A DNA stretch of 7,937 bases from Desulfurococcales archaeon (GCA_027016915.1 JALURJ010000309.1:1-7937), one strand, 5' to 3'; positions 1-5,868 are shown, numbered from the stretch's first letter. Program-made: numbers and translations. Notes: generated from the letters alone by a model not told the origin.

Positions 1-704
1 GAGGCCTCTGCATGGTCTACACTGGTAGGACCCTTAACTACTTCGACCCGGAGACAAGGTGTTGCAAGACGCTTCCAGTAATGGCTTATACGCAAAATGC
101 TAGCGAGTGGGTAAAGAAGGCGGTCTTCGTACCCACTTCCCGTATTAGGGGGCAGCTCGTCAGCGATAAGGATGCGTATCTAGTTGAGGCTGGCGGCAGT
201 ATGCTATTCTTCCACAGGCCCCACACCGTGGAAGGGTTCCGGACGCTGATCAGCACTGTGGATGAGCGCGACCTAAGGGAGGCCGTTGGGAGGAGTAGTG
301 TTAAGGAGGTGGAGGTGGGCGGACCAATCTTAATGGTCGAGAAGGAGGAGTTCGAGGAGAAAATAGGGTGGTCAGCACCGCCAGTTGAGGTTGAGCCCGG
401 CCGTTACCTAACTCTGCTTCACGCCGTGGACCACCGGCTTAAAATCTACAGGGTTTTTGCCCTACTTCTTCGCCTCGGGGGAGGACTGGTAGAGGCCGAG
501 GCAGTGTCGCCAACTTACATCATGGAGCCCCGCGAGCCCTACGAGACCTATGGTGACAGGCCTTACGTGGTATTCCCGTGCGGCGCCGCGAAGGTCGACG
601 ACACGCTCGTTGTATCGTACGGGGCCGCTGACAGCGTCGTTGCATTAGCATCCTTCGAGCTGAGCGAGCTTCTCAACCTTCTCGACAAGGGGCGTTTGGA
701 GTAG
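1..704 (+). CDS. GH130-family mannoside phosphorylase/hydrolase, 5' end missing
   Basis: This is the C-terminal two thirds of a glycoside hydrolase family 130 protein, a five-bladed beta-propeller family that phosphorolyses or hydrolyses beta-mannosides. The reading frame is open to the left edge (first full codon at base 3), and the codons before the ATG at 12 (G-L-C) continue the usual blade sequence before MVYTGR. I therefore think the gene starts upstream, although GAGG at 1-4 could serve an internal start at 12. Numbering from that ATG, SDKDAYL (51-57) matches the family segment whose Asp after Lys (D54) is the general acid. HRP (68-70), GWSAPP (119-124), LHAVD (136-140) and the terminal VVFPCGAA...YGAADSVVALA block (186-213) are all family hallmarks. 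GH130 proteins are usually about 300-350 residues, so roughly 80-100 are missing. Whether it is a phosphorylase or a hydrolase cannot be decided from this part. Confidence 0.85.
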   Translation, partial: GLCMVYTGRTLNYFDPETRCCKTLPVMAYTQNASEWVKKAVFVPTSRIRGQLVSDKDAYLVEAGGSMLFFHRPHTVEGFRTLISTVDERDLREAVGRSSVKEVEVGGPILMVEKEEFEEKIGWSAPPVEVEPGRYLTLLHAVDHRLKIYRVFALLLRLGGGLVEAEAVSPTYIMEPREPYETYGDRPYVVFPCGAAKVDDTLVVSYGAADSVVALASFELSELLNLLDKGRLE

Positions 705-730
705 CCAAGCACAATTAGGGCGTAGGCGTA

Positions 731-754
731 ACTATAGGCTTGGAAGCGGGGGTG
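731..754 (+). promoter_or_regulatory. Candidate promoter and ribosome binding site for the DHH gene
   Basis: A TATA-like ACTATAG lies at 731-737, centred about 27 bases before the TTG start at 761, the spacing expected for a leaderless archaeal transcript. A purine-rich GGGGGTG at 748-754, six bases before the TTG, resembles a Shine-Dalgarno site. The two explanations pull in different directions (leaderless versus read-through from the upstream gene), so the promoter call is tentative. The Shine-Dalgarno site supports the TTG start. Confidence 0.35.
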
Positions 755-760
755 TAGGGT

Positions 761-1723
761 TTGGATTGGTGGCTGCTAGTCCACGGCGACTCCGACGGTG
801 TTGTCTGCGGCGCACTGGCATATGCAGCGCTGGGTGGAGGACGGATCTATTTCACCCACCCTGCAGGCCTTGCCGAGGATTTACGTGTGGTTGAGCCTGG
901 AAGCAATGTTTTGATTGCCGACGTAGCTCTTACCGGGAAATTTGTTGAGGCTGTTATCGAGAGGCTCAGGCTGCTTGCATCGAGAGGCCAGGTGGTTTAC
1001 ATAGACCATCATCCGCTGCCTGAGGGGCTTAACCCTAGGGTTGTCCCGGGAACTTTCATTCACAGGCTAGAGGCATCGGCCTCAGAGCTAACCTACATGT
1101 ATTTCAGAGACAGGCTTCCGGTAGAGGGGGAGAGGCTGGCTCTTCTAGGCGCTATAGGGGATTATCTCGACGAGACCCCCTGGGTTAGAGAGGCCCTGAA
1201 GGACTGGGATAAGAGGGCCATATACTTTGAGGCTGGCGTGCTGGCCCAGGGCCTCGAGGGTTCTAGGAGGATGCACGACTTCAAGAGACATGTGGTGAAG
1301 CACCTGGCCGAATGGAGGCTGCCAAGCACACTCGGTGAACTCCTGGTAAGGGCTCTGGTTGAAAGCGTTAACGAGGAGGAGATGAGAATATATGTTAAGA
1401 AAAACCTTCATATCCTCAGGTCGGTGGCCTACGTTATTGATCCCCCTGGAAGCGTGCCCAGAGCCGCCACCTATGCCAGAGCATCGGCAGGCAAACCTGT
1501 GGGTGTGGCTGTTGAGCGGCGGAAGGGGCTCGCCATAATGAGTCTCCGGACAAACCATCCTAAGGTCGACCTTCACAAAATATTGGCCCAGCTCGCTGGG
1601 AGGCTTGGCGGCACTGGAGGTGGGCACCCACACGCTGCCGGAGCCAGGGTTCCACTGGGCAGCCTTGAAGAGTTCCTGGAAATGCTGGATGAGGAAGTGA
1701 CTAGGCTTACTTCCTCGAAATAA
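761..1723 (+). CDS. DHH/DHHA1 family phosphoesterase (RecJ/NrnA-like)
   Basis: A predicted Mn/Mg-dependent phosphoesterase that probably cleaves 5' or short nucleic acid ends or small (oligo)nucleotide substrates in the cytoplasm. The DHH catalytic domain shows HGDSDG (residues 8-13), IAD with D54, the signature DHH at 82-84, and GDYLDE with D134, so the metal ligands look intact. A DHHA1 substrate-binding domain ends in GGGHPHAAGA (286-295). At 320 residues it has the length of NrnA-like and small archaeal RecJ-like proteins. The intact DHH argues against the degenerate Cdc45-like RecJ homologue that accompanies crenarchaeal GINS. The start is TTG, giving MDWWLLVHGDSDG, which places motif I at the very N-terminus as expected for the family. 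Its last 17 bases overlap the 3' end of the convergent ATPase gene. The exact substrate (ssDNA, RNA, pAp or cyclic dinucleotide products) cannot be told from sequence. Confidence 0.85.
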   Translation: MDWWLLVHGDSDGVVCGALAYAALGGGRIYFTHPAGLAEDLRVVEPGSNVLIADVALTGKFVEAVIERLRLLASRGQVVYIDHHPLPEGLNPRVVPGTFIHRLEASASELTYMYFRDRLPVEGERLALLGAIGDYLDETPWVREALKDWDKRAIYFEAGVLAQGLEGSRRMHDFKRHVVKHLAEWRLPSTLGELLVRALVESVNEEEMRIYVKKNLHILRSVAYVIDPPGSVPRAATYARASAGKPVGVAVERRKGLAIMSLRTNHPKVDLHKILAQLAGRLGGTGGGHPHAAGARVPLGSLEEFLEMLDEEVTRLTSSK

Positions 1724-3482
1724 TGGTCGCGGACACCAGCAGTGCAAGGATCGTCGAACCGTCATCCCCCGCACCAACTACCAGCCAGAGAGGTACTGCC
1801 CCGGCAAGCCCTGCCGCCATCACGGCTAGCTTAACGGCAAGTGCCACGGTGAACATCGCCTTAACTCCCTCAGCAAACCTCTTGGCAACCCTAAATACTA
1901 AGGGCAAGCCCTCAACCCCCTTGGGTAGCACAGCGTCGGCCACGCTGGCGGATACGTTTAGGTCGCCGACCGCTATACCTACGTCGGCCTCCGCCAGGGC
2001 ACCAGCGTCGTTGACCCCATCCCCCACCATGGCGACAGTGCCTAAGCCCTTCAGCCTGCGAACCAGCTCGACCTTGTCGCTGGGCTTCATTCCGGCGTAG
2101 AACTCCTGGATCCCCAGTTTCTCGGCCACTGTTCTAACCCTTTCCTCGACATCGCCGCTGGCTAGGACTACTCTTAGGTCCATAGATTTTAGCTCTTCCA
2201 CAAGTTGTTCGGCGTAGCGGGACAGCTTCTCGCCGAGACACATTGCCCCGGCCAACCTGCCATCTAGGGCCACGTACACCGTTCTCTCAGCCTCGCTGCA
2301 CACGTTGGGAGGGCTTAGCCCCAGCTCCTCCATAAACTCGGCCGAGCCTACAACAACTCTCCGACCATCCACCAGGGCTTCAACTCCCTTGCCGGGCCTT
2401 TCCTCAGCCCATCGGGGGCTGAGGTCGCTGTGTGCTGCTAAAGCCCGTGCTACGGGGTGTCTGCTTGCCTTAACGGCGCCTCCTGCCATGCGTATAAGTG
2501 TGTCTGGGACAATGTTGTCCAGGGGAACTACTTTAACCACGTCGAGCTCACCTAGCGTTACAGTGCCCGTCTTGTCGAGAACAACTATCCTCGTCCTAGC
2601 AGCGTTTTCCAGCACAACGCCTCCTCTGACCACGACGCTTCTCCGGGCCAGCAGGGCTATGCTCAGCGCCGTCGAGGTGCTGGAGCCTATTATGAATGCG
2701 CTGGGACAGCCCGCCAGAAGTATTGCTAGCCCCCTATATGGGGTTAGGAGCGCTGAGGCTGCCAGGAAGAGCGGTATAAGTGTCAGGGTGTAAGGCTTGG
2801 CAAACCTCTCGAGCATAGTCTCCAGCCGCGACTTCCTCTCAAGCGCCTCCTCTGCCTCCCTTATCAGGAGCTGGAGCATAGATTCTGAAGGCTTCTTCAA
2901 AACCCTGATCCTCACCATCCCGCCAACGTTTATGTAGCCGCTCTCCACCTGTCCACCCCTAGCTATGCTGCGGGGCTCCGGCTCACCGGTGATGTAGGAC
3001 GTGTCGAAGACGGCATCCCCATCGACCACAACGCCATCTGCTGGTACGACGTCTCCATGTCCCAGCACCACTATGTCGCCTACATTCACATCCTCGAGCC
3101 TCTTTTCACCTATGTTTCCGTCAACTTCAACCTTGACGCTGCTGGGCAGCAGGGCTGAAAGCCCCTCAATCTTTTTCCTAGCATAGTGCTCGGCCTGGTG
3201 CTCTATGAGCTCCGAGGCTGAGTATAGTAGGAATACGAGAAACCCCTCCGTCACTACCCCCATGTACCACGTAGCGAGCCCGGCTACGCCCATAAGGAGG
3301 TCAACGGTGAAGCCGCCCCTAATCAGTGCTAAGATGAACCTAGCCAGGATCGCCAGGGAGACAACCAGCAACAGCTGTGGGAGGGGGGCTCCCCAAAGGC
3401 TGGCCGCTAAGCCTCCCAGCGACGCTGCTCCTACCAGCAACCAAAACGTTACGTTTTCCCCGTGACCCCTCACTCCATTCAC
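1707..3482 (-). CDS. P1B-type heavy-metal-transporting ATPase (P1B-2-like, CPS variant)
   Basis: An integral membrane pump that uses ATP to export a soft or transition metal. All P-type ATPase hallmarks are present: actuator TGE (165-167), CP motif in the sixth membrane helix, phosphorylated DKTGT (303-307), nucleotide-domain HP (342-343), GKGVEA (364-369), MKPSDK (465-470) and GDGVND (487-492). About eight membrane helices are visible: four before the actuator (about 12-31, 35-54, 58-75, 77-93), two around 231-280 and two at about 541-585. Lys551 in helix 7 and Asp573/574 in helix 8 match positions seen in Zn/Cd/Pb pumps (P1B-2, ZntA type). However, the helix-6 motif is Cys259-Pro-Ser261 rather than CPC. 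There is no N-terminal HMA or His-rich domain, only about 13 residues before helix 1. The start given is GTG at 3482-3480, but AGGAGA lies directly against it, so the GTG three codons in (3473-3471) is at least as likely. It is divergent from the NikR-like gene, which probably regulates it. The metal carried is uncertain. Confidence 0.9.
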   Translation of the reverse strand: MNGVRGHGENVTFWLLVGAASLGGLAASLWGAPLPQLLLVVSLAILARFILALIRGGFTVDLLMGVAGLATWYMGVVTEGFLVFLLYSASELIEHQAEHYARKKIEGLSALLPSSVKVEVDGNIGEKRLEDVNVGDIVVLGHGDVVPADGVVVDGDAVFDTSYITGEPEPRSIARGGQVESGYINVGGMVRIRVLKKPSESMLQLLIREAEEALERKSRLETMLERFAKPYTLTLIPLFLAASALLTPYRGLAILLAGCPSAFIIGSSTSTALSIALLARRSVVVRGGVVLENAARTRIVVLDKTGTVTLGELDVVKVVPLDNIVPDTLIRMAGGAVKASRHPVARALAAHSDLSPRWAEERPGKGVEALVDGRRVVVGSAEFMEELGLSPPNVCSEAERTVYVALDGRLAGAMCLGEKLSRYAEQLVEELKSMDLRVVLASGDVEERVRTVAEKLGIQEFYAGMKPSDKVELVRRLKGLGTVAMVGDGVNDAGALAEADVGIAVGDLNVSASVADAVLPKGVEGLPLVFRVAKRFAEGVKAMFTVALAVKLAVMAAGLAGAVPLWLVVGAGDDGSTILALLVSATIISRK

Positions 3483-3510
3483 TCTCCTGCAGGGTGTGAT
3501 GTTACGGCGA

Positions 3511-3522
3511 CTATATAATAAG
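3511..3522 (-). promoter_or_regulatory. TATA box for the metal ATPase gene
   Basis: Read on the minus strand this is CTTATTATATAG, a good archaeal TATA element. Transcription would start about 26 bases further, near 3489-3491. That leaves a very short leader containing AGGAGA (3488-3483) ahead of the two possible GTG starts. It shares the 56-base gap between the ATPase start and 3539 with the opposing promoter, so binding at one could affect the other. Confidence 0.5.
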
Positions 3523-3523
3523 T

Positions 3524-3534
3524 TTTTATATTAG
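3524..3534 (+). promoter_or_regulatory. TATA box for the NikR-like gene
   Basis: TTTTTATATTA is a plausible TATA element placing a start of transcription near 3555 and a leader of roughly 55 bases before the GTG at 3611. A second weaker possibility is TTATCCTA at 3579-3586, centred about 28 bases before that GTG, which would make the message leaderless. The sequence alone does not choose between them. Confidence 0.45.
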
Positions 3535-3561
3535 AAACATGGAAATCTATTATAGAAACAT
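3532..3561 (+). repeat. 9-bp direct repeat, 21-bp period: candidate metalloregulator operator
   Basis: TAGAAACAT occurs exactly at 3532-3540 and again at 3553-3561. The surrounding 15-mers at 3526-3540 and 3547-3561 agree at 12 of 15 positions. The period of 21 bp is two turns of B-DNA, so both copies face the same side of the helix. The first copy abuts the TATA element of the NikR-like gene and the second covers its predicted transcription start, as expected for an autorepression site. Its use by the regulator is an inference, and AT-richness of the region makes chance similarity possible. Confidence 0.4.
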
Positions 3562-3610
3562 TAATAACTGTGCCCTGCTTATCCTAATATGTAAGGTATG
3601 GGTGAGCGGT

Positions 3611-4018
3611 GTGCCTATAGTAAGCATATACCTGCCGGACAGCCTTCTGGATAAAATGGACGAGTATGCGAGGCGATACGGGTTTACAAGCCGCTCAGAA
3701 TTGATCCGTGAAGCTCTGCGAGAGTTGATAGAGGGCCTTCCACCCGAGGAGAGGGGAAGGATCTACGGAATCCTAATAGTGCTGACTGATCATTCCAAGG
3801 GCCGATACGTGGACGAAAAGGTCGTGGAAACCATACACTCCTACCAATTCATGATAAAGTCATTCTACCACCAGCTCCTCGAAGACAACTGGTGCCTCAA
3901 CATAGCCATACTAGACGCTCACTGGACGGAGATCCAGGCTATTCTTAGAACCCTGAGGAAGACGCGGGGCGTAGCCAAGACGTGGTTCATACCCTTCCGC
4001 ATAGAGTCTACACGATAA
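3611..4018 (+). CDS. NikR-family ribbon-helix-helix metalloregulator, variant metal site
   Basis: A predicted metal-dependent transcription factor. Residues 1-43 form a CopG/Arc-type ribbon-helix-helix: beta strand IVSIYL (3-8), helix 10-23, then SRSELIREALRELI (27-40). Residues about 50-130 form a NikR-type ACT-like metal-binding and tetramerisation domain ending GVAKTWFIPF. Aligned to E. coli NikR without gaps, and with identical numbering when GTG 3611 is residue 1, nickel ligands His76, His87 and Cys95 are present. His89 is Leu. The DNA-reading strand has Ile3, Ser5 and Tyr7 where E. coli has Arg, Thr and Thr, so a different operator is expected. I chose GTG 3611 because it gives this family length (135 residues). 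An in-frame ATG at 3539 would add 24 residues (MEIYYRNINNCALLILICKV...) unlike any NikR N-terminus. The divergent neighbour is a metal-exporting ATPase, which it probably controls along with itself. Confidence 0.82.
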   Translation: MPIVSIYLPDSLLDKMDEYARRYGFTSRSELIREALRELIEGLPPEERGRIYGILIVLTDHSKGRYVDEKVVETIHSYQFMIKSFYHQLLEDNWCLNIAILDAHWTEIQAILRTLRKTRGVAKTWFIPFRIESTR

Positions 4019-4057
4019 ATACTTCATGGGATCTACACTAGTGATCTTCACAGTAGG

Positions 4058-4066
4058 TTTATATTG
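4058..4066 (+). promoter_or_regulatory. TATA box for the vapBC pair
   Basis: TTTATATTG lies about 36 bases before the antitoxin ATG, predicting a transcript that starts near 4088 with a leader of about ten bases. The operator-like palindrome begins at the very next base, so a bound repressor would block the start site. Confidence 0.5.
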
Positions 4067-4106
4067 CCTTATGATCATTTTGCCATAGGGCAGAATAATG
4101 ATAAGG
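4067..4106. promoter_or_regulatory. 40-bp imperfect palindrome, probable VapB/VapBC operator
   Basis: The left arm CCTTATGATCATTTTGCC (4067-4084) and right arm GGCAGAATAATGATAAGG (4089-4106) are inverted copies matching at 15 of 18 positions, separated by the four bases ATAG. It fills the space from the TATA box through the predicted transcription start to the first three codons of the antitoxin gene. VapB proteins with a ribbon-helix-helix fold, often with the toxin, repress their own operon by binding such palindromes, so an autoregulatory operator is the simplest reading. As RNA the same arms would give a hairpin hiding the start codon, but with a leader of only about ten bases most of the left arm would not be transcribed. 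Confidence 0.65.
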
Positions 4107-4370
4107 GCCAATATAGATCCCAAGCTTGAACTAAAGTTCCGCGAACTGGCCATGAAGAGATTCGGATATGGGAAGGGTGCCCTTAGCAGAGCAGTGGAGG
4201 AGGCCATTCTAAGATGGATCGCTACAGTGGGAGATACGCCTCGCTTCGAGGGAGACCCGGTAGAAGCTATCGATGGAATTCTAGCAGACGTTGAAGCTGG
4301 GTCTGTAGAGCTTCAGCATAGGATTAAGGAACTCTGGATTTCACTGGTGGCTAAGAATGTATCTAGTTGA
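4098..4370 (+). CDS. vapB: VapB-type antitoxin (ribbon-helix-helix)
   Basis: A 90-residue predicted antitoxin that binds and silences the PIN-domain toxin encoded next and represses their shared promoter. Residues 1-41 fit a ribbon-helix-helix: strand MIRANID, helix 8-21 (PKLELKFRELAMKR), turn at GYGKG, helix 28-41 (ALSRAVEEAILRWI). The C-terminal part (52-82, DPVEAIDGILADVEAGSVELQHRIKELW) is a predicted amphipathic segment. From memory, SVELQH in this position is typical of crenarchaeal VapB proteins that sit before PIN toxins, and it would be the toxin-clasping part. The ATG start overlaps the right arm of the operator palindrome. The gene ends 14 bases inside the toxin gene, an arrangement that couples their translation. 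No strong Shine-Dalgarno site is visible, consistent with a short-leader transcript. Confidence 0.8.
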   Translation: MIRANIDPKLELKFRELAMKRFGYGKGALSRAVEEAILRWIATVGDTPRFEGDPVEAIDGILADVEAGSVELQHRIKELWISLVAKNVSS

Positions 4371-4773
4371 CACCAATATATTCCTAGAAGTTATGCTGGG
4401 GCGTCGAAGGAAGGAAGAATGCAAAAAGTTCCTAGCATTACTGAGGAACGGCAGGCTTACAGGTGTAGTAACCGATTTCACCATCCACTCAATAATAGTG
4501 CTGTTCGACAGACTTGAAAAGCGTAACGAACTAAGAGTATTCCTTTCAAGCCTGTCAGCCTATAAGGGTTTATACATATACACCACAACCATAAGTGAGG
4601 AGCTCAAAGCCATCGATCTGGCCGAGGAGAAGGGGTTGGACATGGATGACGCCATACAATACTCCTCTGCCCTGAGCCTGGGCGCTCGCGGGATAGTCTC
4701 TTTTGACAGGGATTTTGACGGTTTAGACCTGCCGAGACTAGAGCCACATGATTTGATTTCAGAGAGGGGCTGA
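4357..4773 (+). CDS. vapC: VapC-type toxin, PIN-domain ribonuclease
   Basis: A 138-residue PIN-domain protein, predicted to be a Mg-dependent endoribonuclease that stops growth when free of its antitoxin. The PIN acidic residues are seen in order: VDTN with Asp5 plus Glu11, a mid-protein acidic position probably supplied by Asp40, DMDDAIQ with Asp97/Asp98 at the start of a helix, and SFDRDFD with Asp117/Asp119. Length and spacing are those of VapC. GGTGG at 4346-4350, six bases before the ATG and inside the antitoxin gene, is a good ribosome binding site. The 14-base overlap with the upstream gene confirms pairing. Its RNA target (tRNA, rRNA or mRNA) cannot be predicted. The catalytic set looks complete, so the toxin is probably active rather than decayed. 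Confidence 0.88.
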   Translation: MYLVDTNIFLEVMLGRRRKEECKKFLALLRNGRLTGVVTDFTIHSIIVLFDRLEKRNELRVFLSSLSAYKGLYIYTTTISEELKAIDLAEEKGLDMDDAIQYSSALSLGARGIVSFDRDFDGLDLPRLEPHDLISERG

Positions 4774-4816
4774 CCCAAACTCAGGGTAACACAACTCATT
4801 CTTAGCTTGAAATAAG

Positions 4817-4825
4817 GTTTTAAAG
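4817..4825 (+). promoter_or_regulatory. TATA box for the ABC exporter operon
   Basis: GTTTTAAAG, preceded by the purine-rich AAATAAG (4810-4816) that could act as a BRE-like element, predicts a transcription start near 4847. The leader would be about 30 bases before the TTG start and would hold GAGGG at 4867-4871 as ribosome binding site. Confidence 0.45.
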
Positions 4826-4878
4826 CACGGGGTTGAGACACTTTTGGATGAGTTCGGCTTCGAACCGAGGGAACCCGC

Positions 4879-5868
4879 TTGGAGGAGTGTAGTATCAAGG
4901 CTAAAAACCTGACAAAGAGGTTTGGGCAGTTAATCGCTGTGAACCGAGTGTCCTTCTGTGCTAGGCCTGGCGAAGTCTACTCACTGCTAGGGCCTAACGG
5001 AGCTGGGAAGACCACTACCATTAAAATGCTAGCCACCCTACTGCAACCCACAGCAGGCGAGGCCTGGATAAAGGGCTACAGTATCCTTAGGGAACCCCAT
5101 CATGTGAGAAGGACCATAGGTCTCGTCCCCCAGGACCTCACAGCAGATGATGAGCTAACCGGCTGGGAAAACGTCCTTATCCAGGCCAGGCTCTACGGGT
5201 ATAGCGGCAACGAGGCTGAGAAGAGGGCTAGGGAGGCCTTGGAGTTCATGGGCCTGATGGAGGCGGCCCACAGGAAGGTCTCCACCTATAGTGGGGGGAT
5301 GAGGCGGAGGCTTGAGGTCGCTATGAGTCTTGTACATAGCCCGGAGGTACTGTTCCTCGACGAGCCAACCCTGGGGCTCGATGTCCAGTCGCGACGACAC
5401 CTCTGGGGGCTTATAGAGGAGCTGAAAAAACAGGGAAAAACCATCCTTTTAACAACGCATTACATGGAGGAGGCCGAAGCGCTGGCTGATAGGGTGGCTA
5501 TAATCGACCTCGGAAAAATAGTCGCTGAGGGAAGCCCGGAGGAGCTTAAGTCGCGGATAAAGGGGGAGGTTATCCACCTGAAGCTCAGGGATCCCGGCCT
5601 GGCGAACGGTTTAGCCGAGAGCCTAGCAAGAGAGCTTGGAGTGGAGGCTGAACCTAAAGGCGACACCGTCGTGGTTAGGGTGCAGAGTTCGGGCGAAACC
5701 CTTCCCAGCCTGATAAGGCTGGTCTCAGGCATGCCCATCGTGGAGATAAGGATCGTCAAACCTAACCTCGAAGAGGTGTTTCTGGAGCTCACCGGGAGGA
5801 GGCTTAGGGAGGAGGAAGGTTTCGACGTCTTCAGGTTCAGGGTTATGTCTAGGAGGGTGAGGCGGTGA
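4879..5868 (+). CDS. ABC-2 exporter ATP-binding protein (DrrA/CcmA-like)
   Basis: The cytoplasmic ATPase of an ABC-2 type exporter, forming a dimer that drives the permease encoded next. Seen in order: Walker A GPNGAGKT (38-45), Q-loop Gln85, signature YSGGM (137-141), Walker B VLFLDEP (157-163) with catalytic Glu162, and switch His194. A C-terminal extension (about 225-329) includes NLEEVFLELTGR (296-307), which is characteristic of DrrA-type drug or glycolipid exporters. All catalytic residues are present. The TTG start is the only workable one: an in-frame stop lies at 4849-4851 with no other start codon between, and the next (GTG, residue 21) would remove the first strand. GAGGG (4867-4871) sits seven bases upstream. 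The stop codon overlaps the permease ATG as TGATG. The substrate is unknown; drugs, lipids, peptides and polysaccharides are all possible. Confidence 0.9.
   Translation: MEECSIKAKNLTKRFGQLIAVNRVSFCARPGEVYSLLGPNGAGKTTTIKMLATLLQPTAGEAWIKGYSILREPHHVRRTIGLVPQDLTADDELTGWENVLIQARLYGYSGNEAEKRAREALEFMGLMEAAHRKVSTYSGGMRRRLEVAMSLVHSPEVLFLDEPTLGLDVQSRRHLWGLIEELKKQGKTILLTTHYMEEAEALADRVAIIDLGKIVAEGSPEELKSRIKGEVIHLKLRDPGLANGLAESLARELGVEAEPKGDTVVVRVQSSGETLPSLIRLVSGMPIVEIRIVKPNLEEVFLELTGRRLREEEGFDVFRFRVMSRRVRR

Noticed and set aside
705..743. Inverted repeat CCAAGC/GCTTGG between the GH130 and DHH genes
   Set aside because: Only six base pairs with a 27-base loop and no following T-run. This is too weak to call a terminator or operator.
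1145..1777. Minus-strand open frame of 210 codons opposite the DHH gene
   Set aside because: It is antisense to a clear DHH/DHHA1 gene, its product is rich in Pro, Ser, His and Cys without domain features, and it has no promoter or ribosome binding site. It is a shadow frame.
1723..3465. Several plus-strand open frames across the ATPase gene (for example 1723-2100 and 2305-2793)
   Set aside because: Their products are low-complexity Ser/Thr/Pro/Ala sequences created by reading a GC-rich gene on the wrong strand.
3487..3494. 8-bp palindrome CCTGCAGG near the ATPase start
   Set aside because: A single short palindrome with no repeats or second copy; expected by chance at this length in several kilobases.
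3539..3610. ATG at 3539 as start of the NikR-like gene
   Set aside because: It would add 24 residues not found in NikR proteins and would put the start inside the first candidate operator copy. Starting at GTG 3611 gives exact E. coli NikR numbering of the metal ligands.
4852..4865. tRNA T-arm-like hairpin GTTCG-GCTT-CGAAC
   Set aside because: No acceptor, anticodon or D arm surrounds it and the T-loop is only four bases, so it is not a tRNA. It may be a small hairpin at the 5' end of the exporter message.
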